This document shows positions 1 to 8,235 of a stretch of DNA of 64,000 nucleotides, piece after piece. The DNA lies in the NCBI RefSeq assembly GCF_013265555.1, contig NZ_CP041345.1:2464581-2528580 (forward strand), written 5' to 3'. The notes beneath the pieces are model-generated. The model was given only the letters and a program-made list of their open reading frames with translations. It did not search any database and was not told the DNA's origin. Within the stretch, counting starts at the first letter, position 1, and each line of letters begins with the position of its first letter. The DNA comes from Tenuifilum thalassicum. GTDB lineage: Bacteria; Bacteroidota; Bacteroidia; Bacteroidales; Tenuifilaceae. Made by a program: the position numbers and the translations under genes.

Positions 1-45
1 TGTTTTAGCGATTGCTTTATTCAAATTTTAATTAACTTAGCATTG

Positions 46-3030
46 ATGACTAGCAAAAGAAAAAAACTTACTCATCTATCTAAATTATTTTGCTTAAGAG
101 CGATATTGCTCTTGGTATTTATTTGCTTCGTTGTTCAAGGCTATTCTCAGTTCGACCCAGTTTACAAAAGATTTACCGTTAATGACGGTTTAGCAGGCAA
201 TGAAACCTACCACATCTTTCAGGATTCAAAAGGATATATCTGGATTGCCACAAATAATGGGGTAAGTTTATTTGACGGATACAACTTTAAAAATTTTGAT
301 GTACAAACAGGCTTAGTCGATAATATTGTATTTGAGATTTACGAAGATTACAAAGGTCGTATCTGGTTTGTCCCTTTCTCGTGCGAGTTGTGCTACTATG
401 AAAATGGGAAAATACACGTTTACCCGTTTAACTACAAAATTAGGCAACACATGCCTACCAAATCGAGGGGCCCTTTAAAACTTTCATTTTATGTTGACAC
501 CCTTGACAATGTTTACCTTGGAGTAAAGAATTATGGCATAATGCATATTAACCCAGAAGGAATTTTCAAAAAGCTCAACGTAGATGAAGATACAAAGATT
601 ATATTTAACGAAATATCTAGCAATAAGATTTTAATTACAACCAATGAAAAAACAAATAGCAAGGATTTATTAATTCATTCCAACAAACAAAATGTAAAAA
701 TTTCTTTAGAAAACATCATCAAAATAAATACACCAATATACACTTACGCCATAAAAGATACTGATTCAACAATTTACGCATCATTCGAAGGTACACTTGT
801 TTATTTTGAGAACAATCGCCCCAAATGGATTGATAAATCAACATCAAACATCATTTGGCTGAGCAAGGATGACGAATATCTATTTGTTAGCGATTTTAAT
901 GGAGGAATAAAATTCTCCCCCATTTCAAATAAAAATTCCTTTCGACCGAAAAAGATCTTAAAAAACTTTCAAATAACCTCAGTTATTAAAGATACAGAGG
1001 GAGCTTATTGGTTATCGACTTTAAATAACGGAATAATTTACATCCCCGATATACATATTCAAACCATCACCAAAGAAAATGGGATAAGCGACATAAGGGT
1101 TAAAGCTGTTTATGAGAAGGGCGAAAATATTTATTTAGGCTACCAGATGGGATGGGTTGATGTTATCAGAAATGGAAAAATAAGCAAAATAAACCTACTG
1201 AAAAACTCAGGTAACGCATCATTCGTTCGTTCATTTTTAGGCGATGAAAAAAACGATAAGCTTTGGATATGTTCTTTTGGGCATCTGGGTTACTTACAGA
1301 ACGACAAATTCCACGTTATAAAAGACAAAAACACCATTTACCCCAGAAAGATCATCAAAAGCAGAATTGGGAACTATTACTGGGTGGCAACGGCTAACGG
1401 AATTATCAAGGTTGAGAATGATAAAGTGGTTTATGATTCTAGAAACGACGGTTTTTCTGCCATGGCACTCGCAATAGAAGAAGATGACCAAGGGGACATT
1501 TGGTTCCTCACCTACAATGGTTTATGGAAATACGCCAACAAGTTGTATCAGTTTATGGGTGATATTGACCCGCTTCTTGCATACTCAGGCAGTTCGGTAC
1601 TATATAACCCATATAATGAAACACTCTGGATAGGTACTAATGGTGCAGGTATAGTAATACTCGAAAAGAATGGAAAAACAAGCCAAATTTCTAAAAACGA
1701 AGGACTAATATCTAACTCTATAACACAAATAGAATTTAGAAATGGAAGATATTGGGTAGGAACTAGACAGGGCCTCTCAGTTATTACATCACATAAGGAA
1801 GGATTCAAAATACAGAACATAACTAAGTCCGACGGTATTATTAGCAATGACATATCTGCCCTGTACATAACGGACTCTTTAGCCTACATAGGCACCTCGG
1901 AAGGTCTATCTATTATCGATATTAATAAATTTAGCCCCAACACAACCCCCCCAAAGGTATACATCACTTCAATAGAAACGCCCGATAGCGCAAGCAATTT
2001 TGTTCCTGATACGCTTCCCCTAAAATATGACACTAAATATGCGCTTATTTCTTTCAACGGTATTGCATATAAAAACATGGGCCGAATCCCTTACCGATAC
2101 CGTCTGCTAGGCCTGGATAGCAACTGGGTCTATACCTCATCAACCCAATGCTTGTACAGTGTCTTAAAACCAGGCAAGCTAAAATTTGAGGTTCAGGCAC
2201 AGAACTCAAATGGGATTTGGGGCCCCACTAGCTCCATGCTAATTATTGTAAACTCCCCAATCTGGCAAAAAATTTGGTTTATTGCACTTTTCGCCATCAT
2301 ATTCAGCCTATTACTATACCTGGTTTACTACTACAGAATGTCGGAGCTTAAAAAGAGGAACGCCCTTTTAAATAACATCAACCTTTACAAACAGCAATCG
2401 TTAAGACAACAAATGAACCCGCATTTCATTTTCAATACACTGAACTCAATCCAATACTACATTCTAGAAAAAGATACCATAAGCTCGCATAAATACCTGA
2501 CCAAATTTGCAAGGCTAATGAGGTTCACACTTGACAACTCATTACATTCAGCAATCCCCCTTCGTGATGAGCTAGACACATTAAAACTTTACCTAGAACT
2601 TGAAGCCCTTAGGCTTCAAGGTAAATTTACCTACACGATTGATTACGACAATAACGAATCGATACTTGAAGTGAAAATACCAACCCTAATGATACAACCC
2701 TTTGTAGAAAATGCCATTTGGCATGGCATTATGCTAAAACCTGATAAATCGGGACATGTACAAATAAACATTAGGGATATTGGAGATTCAGTGCTTTGCA
2801 CAATTGAAGACGACGGAGTGGGCAGGGAATACGCTAAAAAGATACGAGAGGAGTCCAACAAAAACCATAAATCACGAGGCTTCCAAATAACCCAACAACG
2901 AATCGACCTACTCAACTCCATGTATGGCCAAAAATTTAACATTCGAATTGTCGATCTATACGACAAAAACGGGAAACCAACCGGAACCAAAGTCAGCCTC
3001 AACATTCCAAAGAACTTGGAGAACACATAG
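46..3030 (+). CDS. Two-component sensor histidine kinase with reg_prop beta-propeller, Y_Y_Y and LytS-type kinase domains
   Basis: A signal peptide (residues about 1-35, ending YSQ) is followed by a long periplasmic propeller (about 37-650) made of repeats like DGLAGN and GYIWIATNNG. A Y_Y_Y domain (about 680-740, PYRYRLLGLDSNW) and one membrane helix (about 747-770) come next. The cytoplasmic part is a LytS/His_kinase module with MNPHFIFNTLNS, putative phospho-His H793, followed by an HATPase with N-box QPFVENAIWHG (N889) and G1 box EDDGVGRE. Kinases of this class usually work with a LytTR response regulator; none lies in the window, so a partner may lie upstream. In Bacteroidota the propeller/Y_Y_Y sensors often respond to polysaccharides or envelope signals; the ligand here is unknown. 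The ATG at 46 is preferred over an in-frame TTG at 43. Confidence 0.9.
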   Translation: MTSKRKKLTHLSKLFCLRAILLLVFICFVVQGYSQFDPVYKRFTVNDGLAGNETYHIFQDSKGYIWIATNNGVSLFDGYNFKNFDVQTGLVDNIVFEIYEDYKGRIWFVPFSCELCYYENGKIHVYPFNYKIRQHMPTKSRGPLKLSFYVDTLDNVYLGVKNYGIMHINPEGIFKKLNVDEDTKIIFNEISSNKILITTNEKTNSKDLLIHSNKQNVKISLENIIKINTPIYTYAIKDTDSTIYASFEGTLVYFENNRPKWIDKSTSNIIWLSKDDEYLFVSDFNGGIKFSPISNKNSFRPKKILKNFQITSVIKDTEGAYWLSTLNNGIIYIPDIHIQTITKENGISDIRVKAVYEKGENIYLGYQMGWVDVIRNGKISKINLLKNSGNASFVRSFLGDEKNDKLWICSFGHLGYLQNDKFHVIKDKNTIYPRKIIKSRIGNYYWVATANGIIKVENDKVVYDSRNDGFSAMALAIEEDDQGDIWFLTYNGLWKYANKLYQFMGDIDPLLAYSGSSVLYNPYNETLWIGTNGAGIVILEKNGKTSQISKNEGLISNSITQIEFRNGRYWVGTRQGLSVITSHKEGFKIQNITKSDGIISNDISALYITDSLAYIGTSEGLSIIDINKFSPNTTPPKVYITSIETPDSASNFVPDTLPLKYDTKYALISFNGIAYKNMGRIPYRYRLLGLDSNWVYTSSTQCLYSVLKPGKLKFEVQAQNSNGIWGPTSSMLIIVNSPIWQKIWFIALFAIIFSLLLYLVYYYRMSELKKRNALLNNINLYKQQSLRQQMNPHFIFNTLNSIQYYILEKDTISSHKYLTKFARLMRFTLDNSLHSAIPLRDELDTLKLYLELEALRLQGKFTYTIDYDNNESILEVKIPTLMIQPFVENAIWHGIMLKPDKSGHVQINIRDIGDSVLCTIEDDGVGREYAKKIREESNKNHKSRGFQITQQRIDLLNSMYGQKFNIRIVDLYDKNGKPTGTKVSLNIPKNLENT

Positions 3031-3163
3031 ACTAAACTTCTTTCAGGCCCAAATAACAAAGGCTTTGTTTATTCTAATTTTCTATAGATCGCTCCATTTT
3101 TGTATTCTTTTTCTTTTTAGCACACCTAAACATAGCCAATTCAAACAGTGGCTATATTATTTA

Positions 3164-3171
3164 TAACTTTG
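3164..3171 (+). promoter_or_regulatory. Bacteroidota -7 promoter element (TAACTTTG)
   Basis: This is an exact TAnnTTTG match, 28 bases before the ATG of the nuclease lipoprotein gene. No convincing -33 TTTG was required for the call. It supports the start at 3199, because the longer reading frame opening at 3148 would begin upstream of this promoter. Confidence 0.6.
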
Positions 3172-3198
3172 CGGTTCTCAATTAATGAATTTTTAACT

Positions 3199-4632
3199 AT
3201 GATTCGTAAAGTATTTCTCCTACTCTTAATTAGCCAGAGTATCATTTTATCTTTGTCATGTACAAATCAAGCTAATACGCCTAAGGTTGAAACAAAAGAG
3301 ATTACGAATATCAGTAGCGCTTCTGCAATAGGATTAATAAGCATTTTAGATGATGGTGGCTCAAAAATTAATAGCGCGGGTGTTTGTTGGAATCTTACTG
3401 GCAACCCCTCTACCTCCGATTACAGGACTGTAAACCAAGCAACAGTTGGCGATTTAAAAGTTGACATTTCTGGTTTAAAACCAGGCACAAAATACTTTGT
3501 TAGGGCCTATGCCACCAATCAGGTGGGAACGGCTTATGGGAATACTATCGAGTTTACAACCAAACAGGAGCTACCAAAACTTTCGGACATTAACTTCATT
3601 CTTGTAGATAAGACCGAGGCCCAATGTTCTGCCTCTATTATTAGCGATGGTGAGCAAGAGATCGTATCTAAAGGTTTTTGCTGGAGTAAAAACCAAGAAC
3701 CAACGATTAACGACAACAAGGTTGAAAGTAACGCATCAAGTTCAACATTCACCTGCAGCATTGAGGGGTTAGAACCAGGCACACAATACTACATCAGAGC
3801 TTTCGCTACCAGCAGTTCAGGAACAGCTTATAGCCAGGAACGAACTTTTACCACAAGCGATGCTGGTCCTTCGTTAGTAGACAACGACCACCTCCTCCTT
3901 GGAAATCCAAGTAACGCTACTGCAAACATTGTTGATGCCAACAACTACCTAATGGTAAAAAGCCAATATGTGCTTTCATACAATAACTCAAAGCAAACAG
4001 CCAACTGGGTTGCTTGGCACCTGAACACATCGTGGATGGGAAGTGTACCCAGACAGAATGACTTTAGAGCCGACGAAACCCTACCAGCCGAGTGGTACCA
4101 CGTAACCGAGTCAGACTTTTACTACTCGCAGTACGGCTTCGACCGTGGCCACATGTGTCCCAGTGCCGACCGGACCATAACCATTGAGGACAACTCGGCA
4201 ACATTCTATATGACCAACATGGTGCCCCAATCACCAAATAACAACCAGAAGGTTTGGGCCGACCTGGAGAACTACTGTCGCGATTTGGCAGAATCAGGCT
4301 CTGAACTTTATATCTTTAGCGGCCCTTGGGGCGAGGGTGGTACTAGCAGCAAGGGAACATTCACGGTACTTAAATCAGGGGTGGTTGTACCTGAGCTGGT
4401 TTGGAAGATTGCCCTTGTTATCCCCGACGGGAATAATGACCTTTACCGAATTTCGGAATCCACTCGGGTTATTGCTGTAGTAATACCCAACAATCAGGAG
4501 TGCTCACAAAAGCCTTGGACATCTTACAGGGTAAACGTTGACTCAATAGAGAACCTAACCGGTTACGATTTTTTCACCAACATCCCCACAGAAATACAGG
4601 ATGCCATTGAGGCTAAGGTTGATAATCTTTAA
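3199..4632 (+). CDS. Lipoprotein DNA/RNA non-specific endonuclease (NUC1 family) with two fibronectin-like repeats
   Basis: The product is an exported nuclease predicted to cleave DNA or RNA outside the cytoplasm. The N-terminus MIRKVFLLLLISQ...SLSC is a lipoprotein signal. Two beta-sandwich repeats follow (about 35-125 and 130-220), each carrying G(V/F)CW and a PGT(K/Q)Y(F/Y)(V/I)RA(Y/F)AT signature. The C-terminal half is a NUC1 domain with the catalytic motif DRGH (D315-H318) in GFDRGHMCPSADRT, and the Mg-binding Asn region NMVPQSPNNN. No T9SS C-terminal sorting domain is visible, so lipoprotein anchoring is the likely localisation. The gene stands alone between the sensor kinase and the accessory island. 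A nutritional or extracellular-DNA scavenging role is inference. Confidence 0.88.
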   Translation: MIRKVFLLLLISQSIILSLSCTNQANTPKVETKEITNISSASAIGLISILDDGGSKINSAGVCWNLTGNPSTSDYRTVNQATVGDLKVDISGLKPGTKYFVRAYATNQVGTAYGNTIEFTTKQELPKLSDINFILVDKTEAQCSASIISDGEQEIVSKGFCWSKNQEPTINDNKVESNASSSTFTCSIEGLEPGTQYYIRAFATSSSGTAYSQERTFTTSDAGPSLVDNDHLLLGNPSNATANIVDANNYLMVKSQYVLSYNNSKQTANWVAWHLNTSWMGSVPRQNDFRADETLPAEWYHVTESDFYYSQYGFDRGHMCPSADRTITIEDNSATFYMTNMVPQSPNNNQKVWADLENYCRDLAESGSELYIFSGPWGEGGTSSKGTFTVLKSGVVVPELVWKIALVIPDGNNDLYRISESTRVIAVVIPNNQECSQKPWTSYRVNVDSIENLTGYDFFTNIPTEIQDAIEAKVDNL

Positions 4633-4700
4633 ACTTTGCTCCCCTGCACAAATAAATTCGTAAATATCAAGCAGAGTTTATTTTAACCAGAAATAACGCA

Positions 4701-5067
4701 TTATGATTGACACCTCACCCCCCGGCCCCTCTCCAACACCTGTTCAATGTCATTCAACTCCTCGTTTTTTAATCTCAACACATTAATCCCCATTTCTCCC
4801 ATTATTCTGTCTCTCTGTGCATCATATTCTTTTTGATAATCATGAAAAGTACCATCTAATTCGATCACAAGTTTTTTTTTCAGGACAGTAGAAATCTGCA
4901 ATAAAAAACAAATATCTTCCCTCATACCCATATATAATCGGACGCTGTCTATAAAACTTTAGACCTGCTAATTTTCTATTTCGTAGGAAACCCCAAAGTT
5001 TTTCTTCCTGAGGCGTTTGGTTCTTTCTGAGTTCTCGAGCTTGTTGAATAATATCCTTCTTTTTAAT
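4701..5067 (-). pseudogene. DUF559 (VSR-like endonuclease fold) protein, copy 1, broken
   Basis: This is a degraded copy of the intact DUF559 gene at 10251-10607. Reading the minus strand, KKDIIQQARELRKNQTPQE and LRNRKLAGLKFYRQRPIIYG match that copy closely. The position of its ATG holds ATT here (5065-5067). A run of nine A (about 4872-4880 on the plus strand) adds one base and stops the frame after FYCPEKK; the rest (KLVIELDGTFHDYQKEYDAQ) continues in the next frame. The 3' end runs into a palindromic repeat. DUF559 proteins are small restriction-endonuclease-fold proteins often found beside restriction-modification genes. A dead start codon plus a frameshift makes this a convincing pseudogene. 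Confidence 0.8.
4711..4734. repeat. Partial palindromic element P1
   Basis: This is one arm of the island's palindromic element (CACCTCACCCC ... GGCCCCTCTCC), at the 3' end of the dead DUF559 gene. The second half of the element is missing. Confidence 0.65.
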
Positions 5068-5083
5068 GACGTTTGGTTTTTAT

Positions 5084-5146
5084 CACCTCACCCCGTCCTA
5101 TCGGACACCCCTCTCCTTTATAAGGAGAGGGGCCGGGGGTGAGGTT
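5084..5146. repeat. Palindromic interspersed element P2
   Basis: This is a roughly 63-bp imperfect palindrome. Outer arms are CACCTCACCCC / GGGGTGAGGTT and inner arms are CCCCTCTCCTT / AAGGAGAGGGG. It lies between DUF559 copy 1 and methylase tail A. On the minus strand it stays open as a peptide of the form LTPGPSPxxGEGCPxGRGE, like copies P3 and P4. Confidence 0.8.
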
Positions 5147-5205
5147 CTCTTTCAATATCCTCTCCACCAACTCCTCTATGCGCCTTACCTGCGGCTCGTT
5201 GGTTG
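5143..5205 (-). pseudogene. Restriction-methylase C-terminal tail fragment A
   Basis: The minus strand reads PTNEPQVRRIEELVERILKE, the conserved linker before the C-terminus of Eco57I/TaqI-like restriction-methylases. It then runs straight into palindrome P2. The body of the enzyme is absent. The same peptide recurs in tail B. This is a remnant, not an expressed gene. Confidence 0.65.
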
Positions 5206-5221
5206 GGGCAAACGGTGATTG

Positions 5222-5800
5222 TTATTTCATAAAATTCTCATCATCCCGCCATTTCAATGGATTGTTGATGATGTATTGTCGGATGGCGTTTAATTCATCA
5301 TCATTTCGTACGATGTGTTCATAATAATTGCGTTGCCAAACATGATACACATCCGTATCCTGACGAAACCATTTTGTAACACCAATTTTAAAACCACGAA
5401 CGATGGAACCAATGGAACGGGACGGTGATTGAAATAATTCCGACGTTTGTTGGGGCAAATGTAGGGGCGAATGATTTTGTTGTTGTTGGGGCGAACATTG
5501 TAGGGGCGAATGATTATTCGCCCCTACAATGTTAATGACGATGATTCCGTGAATATGATTGGGCATTATTACAAATTCATCCAATGTTGTATTGGGAAAA
5601 TGTTTTGGTATTTCTAACCAACAATTTTGTGCCACCATCCCCGCATCATTCAACACCATATTACCATCTACCACATTGCCAAACAAACACGTCCGATTTT
5701 GCGTGCAAATGGTGATAAAATACGCCCCCGCCTGCGAATAATCATATCCCCGCAAACGAATGGAATGCCGATGGTGGATATTGGGTTTGTATTTATTCAT
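5222..5800 (-). CDS. REP-associated tyrosine transposase (RAYT, Y1/HUH family)
   Basis: A 192-residue single-strand HUH nuclease of the TnpA_REP family, thought to act on short palindromic (REP) sequences. Visible marks are the N-terminus HHRHSIRLRGYDYSQAGAYF, the HUH motif in MPNHIHGII (about 79-87), and the C-terminal helix YYEHIVRNDDELNAIRQYI with the likely nucleophilic Tyr. Between them an unusual Q/H/S/P-rich stretch (about 94-120, NNHSPLQCSPQQQQ) is encoded by REP-like palindromes inserted in frame (5458-5532). Hairpins of the same GGGGCAAAT/GGGGCGAAT family flank the gene. It starts inside the end of tail B (8-base overlap). It is probably intact, though the insertion may affect activity. 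Confidence 0.85.
   Translation of the reverse strand: MNKYKPNIHHRHSIRLRGYDYSQAGAYFITICTQNRTCLFGNVVDGNMVLNDAGMVAQNCWLEIPKHFPNTTLDEFVIMPNHIHGIIVINIVGANNHSPLQCSPQQQQNHSPLHLPQQTSELFQSPSRSIGSIVRGFKIGVTKWFRQDTDVYHVWQRNYYEHIVRNDDELNAIRQYIINNPLKWRDDENFMK
5495..5532. repeat. REP-like perfect inverted repeat inside the RAYT gene
   Basis: Two perfect 17-base arms (5495-5511 and 5516-5532, core GTAGGGGCGAAT / ATTCGCCCCTAC) sit around a GATT loop. A partial second copy of one arm lies at 5458-5472 in the same gene. This kind of GGGGCGAAT hairpin is what RAYT enzymes are expected to recognise. Confidence 0.85.
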
Positions 5801-6065
5801 TTTTATTCATTGTTGTTTGGGGCAAATTATCATTTGCCCCTACGATTATTTTTATTTCTTCTTCATTTAATCCATACAGCGAATATACCAAATTATCTAT
5901 CTCCCGCTCCCACTTACTCGTATCCGCCTGCGGGTTGGATGCTGAGCTTGCCGAAGCATTTGCCGCCAGTATCTTATCCACCAGCTCCTCGATGCGTTTG
6001 ACCTGCGGCTCGTTGGTGGGGGTTATTTTTTTAATACAGATACTTTTACCCCTTCTTTTTGTCAA
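5793..6065 (-). pseudogene. Restriction-methylase C-terminal tail fragment B (most complete)
   Basis: The open frame of 90 codons carries a full restriction-methylase tail. It reads KITPTNEPQVKRIEELVDKI, then a variable linker, then DTSKWEREIDNLVYSLYGLN and EEEIKIIVG. This matches the extreme C-terminus of Eco57I/type IIG-like enzymes, but no catalytic or target-recognition domain precedes it. The end of the frame overlaps the RAYT start and reads through a GGGGCAAAT hairpin. It may be translated but cannot be functional alone; I treat it as a remnant. Confidence 0.65.
5819..5840. repeat. REP-like hairpin upstream of the RAYT gene
   Basis: Nine-base perfect arms GGGGCAAAT / ATTTGCCCC (5819-5827, 5832-5840) sit around TATC, directly 5' of the RAYT start. 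A matching half-site GGGGCAAAC lies just past its stop near 5206-5214. Hairpins flanking the transposase gene are typical of REP/RAYT units. Confidence 0.75.
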
Positions 6066-6154
6066 TATATCTTATTGTTTTACAAAGACATATATTTTTC
6101 TTTTTTCTCTGGTCAATAAATTTTAATGTTTTTTACCCCTTATTTTGGTCAATA
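6044..6154. repeat. Short direct repeats between gajB and tail B
   Basis: A 24-base word of the form TTTTACCCCTT-TTTT-GTCAATA occurs at 6044-6067 and again at 6131-6154 with few mismatches. A third, shorter GGTCAATAAA lies near 6107. The rest of 6066-6306 is AT-rich and holds no gene I can see. Confidence 0.5.
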
Positions 6155-6306
6155 AAATATTTACGAAATTTCTTTCCTCCCGATGTTTTTATCTTTCCCT
6201 CTTTTACCAACGCGTAAATACATCTTCAGTAACGATAATTAATTGATATTGATTAAGTAATAATTTTATAAAATGTAATTTCGGTTGATTTTTATAAAAT
6301 TATAGT

Positions 6307-8232
6307 TCAACTTTCAGTTAAATCAATCAATTCAAAATAATCAGAGTTAAATGGATTTACATTAATATTGTTATCTTTATATAAAGCCAAACATAATAAA
6401 TGTGTTGGACGAGAAAAAGCTACATGAGTATTTTTAAGGCATATATTTTTCTTTCAGAAATATCATTATTATTCTTTCCATTTAATTCGTTTAAAAAATA
6501 TTCAATACTATTTTTATAATATTTTGTATCCAAGTATAATGTGGCAGTATGTGTTTCTCCCTTTACAGCATGCACAGTATCAATTTGTATTTTTATATCT
6601 ATTCCATTTATTTGAACTGAATAATAATTTCCATTTTTAATTTGTTGCTCAGTATATTCGTTGAGATTATTTTCAGTTAGATAGTTTTTACTACTATTGT
6701 TAATTTGAAACTTTAAATCATTAGTTAAAAAAGAAACCAAATCTTTAGAAAACTTATCAAAGTTATCATTGATTGTTTTAGTATAAGTTTTGTAAATCAA
6801 CTTGTTGAGTTTAATTAGCAGTTCATTATTGATTGATTTAATATGATTAATAAAAGAATTTTCTGAAAATCTTTTATTATTATCTTTTATATCAGAAAGA
6901 TATAATGCTTCAACAATACAACTATAGAATCTGTCCGCAAAAACTTTTAAACTTTCTTTTTTTGATAAATTTATCATTGTATATAAATTAGGAAAATATT
7001 GTTTTTTGCGGGTGCTGCTTCTTTTAAAGTAATCGGGGTAATAGGATTGAATTGACAACCTATTTTCTTTTGGTTTTCCAACCCAACCAATGGTCTTAAT
7101 TGGATTGCCCGTTATTTGTGAAATTTCATATATAGATTTTTCTTCATTATTGAAAAGTGATTTTTACTTATAGTAAGTTCAGCATATTTTTGTAATACAT
7201 TAGATTTCGTATGTTCGTCAAATAATATAATGACAGGTTTTAAATTAACATTGGATTGCCCACTTAAAACTTTGTATTTATTAACTGCAACATTTTTAAT
7301 TATGTCTGCTATAGGTTGAGACACTCTTTTTGAATCTGTTAATTTTAATAATCCATATTTTCTATCATCAGGGTTCCAAGCAGATTCTTCTTCATTATAA
7401 TTCATTATTGCCTGGTTGCTATCGCCAATCCATTGAATAATAACATTATCATTAAAACATTTTTCGATAATTTCTTTCTGGATACTTGATGTATCCTGTG
7501 CTTCATCAATAAAAACATATTTAAAGCGAGAGGAAAAGAATTTTTAACTCAGTAAAATTATTAAGATAAGTTTTAGTAAAGAATAAGCATCATTGTATCT
7601 TAAATAACCACTTTCAAAAATCTCATTATAATGATCTTTAATTGTTTTATAGGTATTACTATTTTCATTCTTTATACCAAAATTTAATTTAATATCATTC
7701 TTATTTAATGAATTAAATTCAACTTTAATATTAGCTACAAATTCAGGGAGTATCATAGTTGCCTTTATTGTTTTTTAGCCAATAGTTATTATCATAAGAG
7801 TTCCTTTTTGAATATATTCTATTTTTAAAAAAATCATCATCAATATACTTTAATCTGTAGCCATATATTTTTAAATACGCCGGTATTGCCAAAAACCTAT
7901 CCACAAAGGATTGAATTGTTCCAAAGAAATTAGGGTGTGTAAAAAGTTTGTCTGCTTTATTACCTAATTGTTTTTATTATATCTATGGCAACATTGGTAT
8001 GAGTTAATACACAAATTCCTCTGTTATTTTCAAAAGGCATTTTTTCTGAAAGCAGGTATATTTTTGCTAACAATGCGGTTGTCTTACCACTACCCGGACA
8101 GGCCTGTAAATGGATGCTTTTATCAATACATTTAATAAAGTTATATCGTTCATTATTAGGGTCTTCAAATGATTCACCATTTGGAAAAAATATTTTTTCA
8201 ACTCTTTTTATGTCATCATCTGTAATTTGCAT
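6307..8232 (-). pseudogene. gajB: gajB-like UvrD/PcrA-family helicase of a Gabija system, frameshifted
   Basis: Read across frames on the minus strand this is a complete superfamily-1 helicase. The N-terminus begins MQITDDDIKRVEKIFFPNGE with Walker A ACPGSGKT. Then come HTNVAIDI, FFGTIQSFVDRFLAIPAYL (motif Ic), Walker B VFIDEAQD, IQWIGDSNQAI (motif III), DTVHAVKGETHTATL (motif V) and HVAFSRPTHLLCLAL (motif VI). I count six single-base frame changes near 7970, 7747, 7572, 7531, 7150 and 6433, several in short A or C runs. It starts three bases after gajA ends, as in Gabija operons where GajB senses nucleotides or DNA ends for GajA. Neighbouring long genes are intact, so decay is more likely than poor sequence, but read errors cannot be excluded. 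Confidence 0.85.
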
Positions 8233-8235
8233 AAC

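Noticed and set aside
3199-4632. T9SS cargo nuclease
   Set aside because: The C-terminus lacks a recognisable T9SS sorting domain and the protein has a lipobox.
6307-8232. Four separate small genes in the gajB region
   Set aside because: The fragments are consecutive parts of one helicase when indels are corrected, with motifs in the right order.
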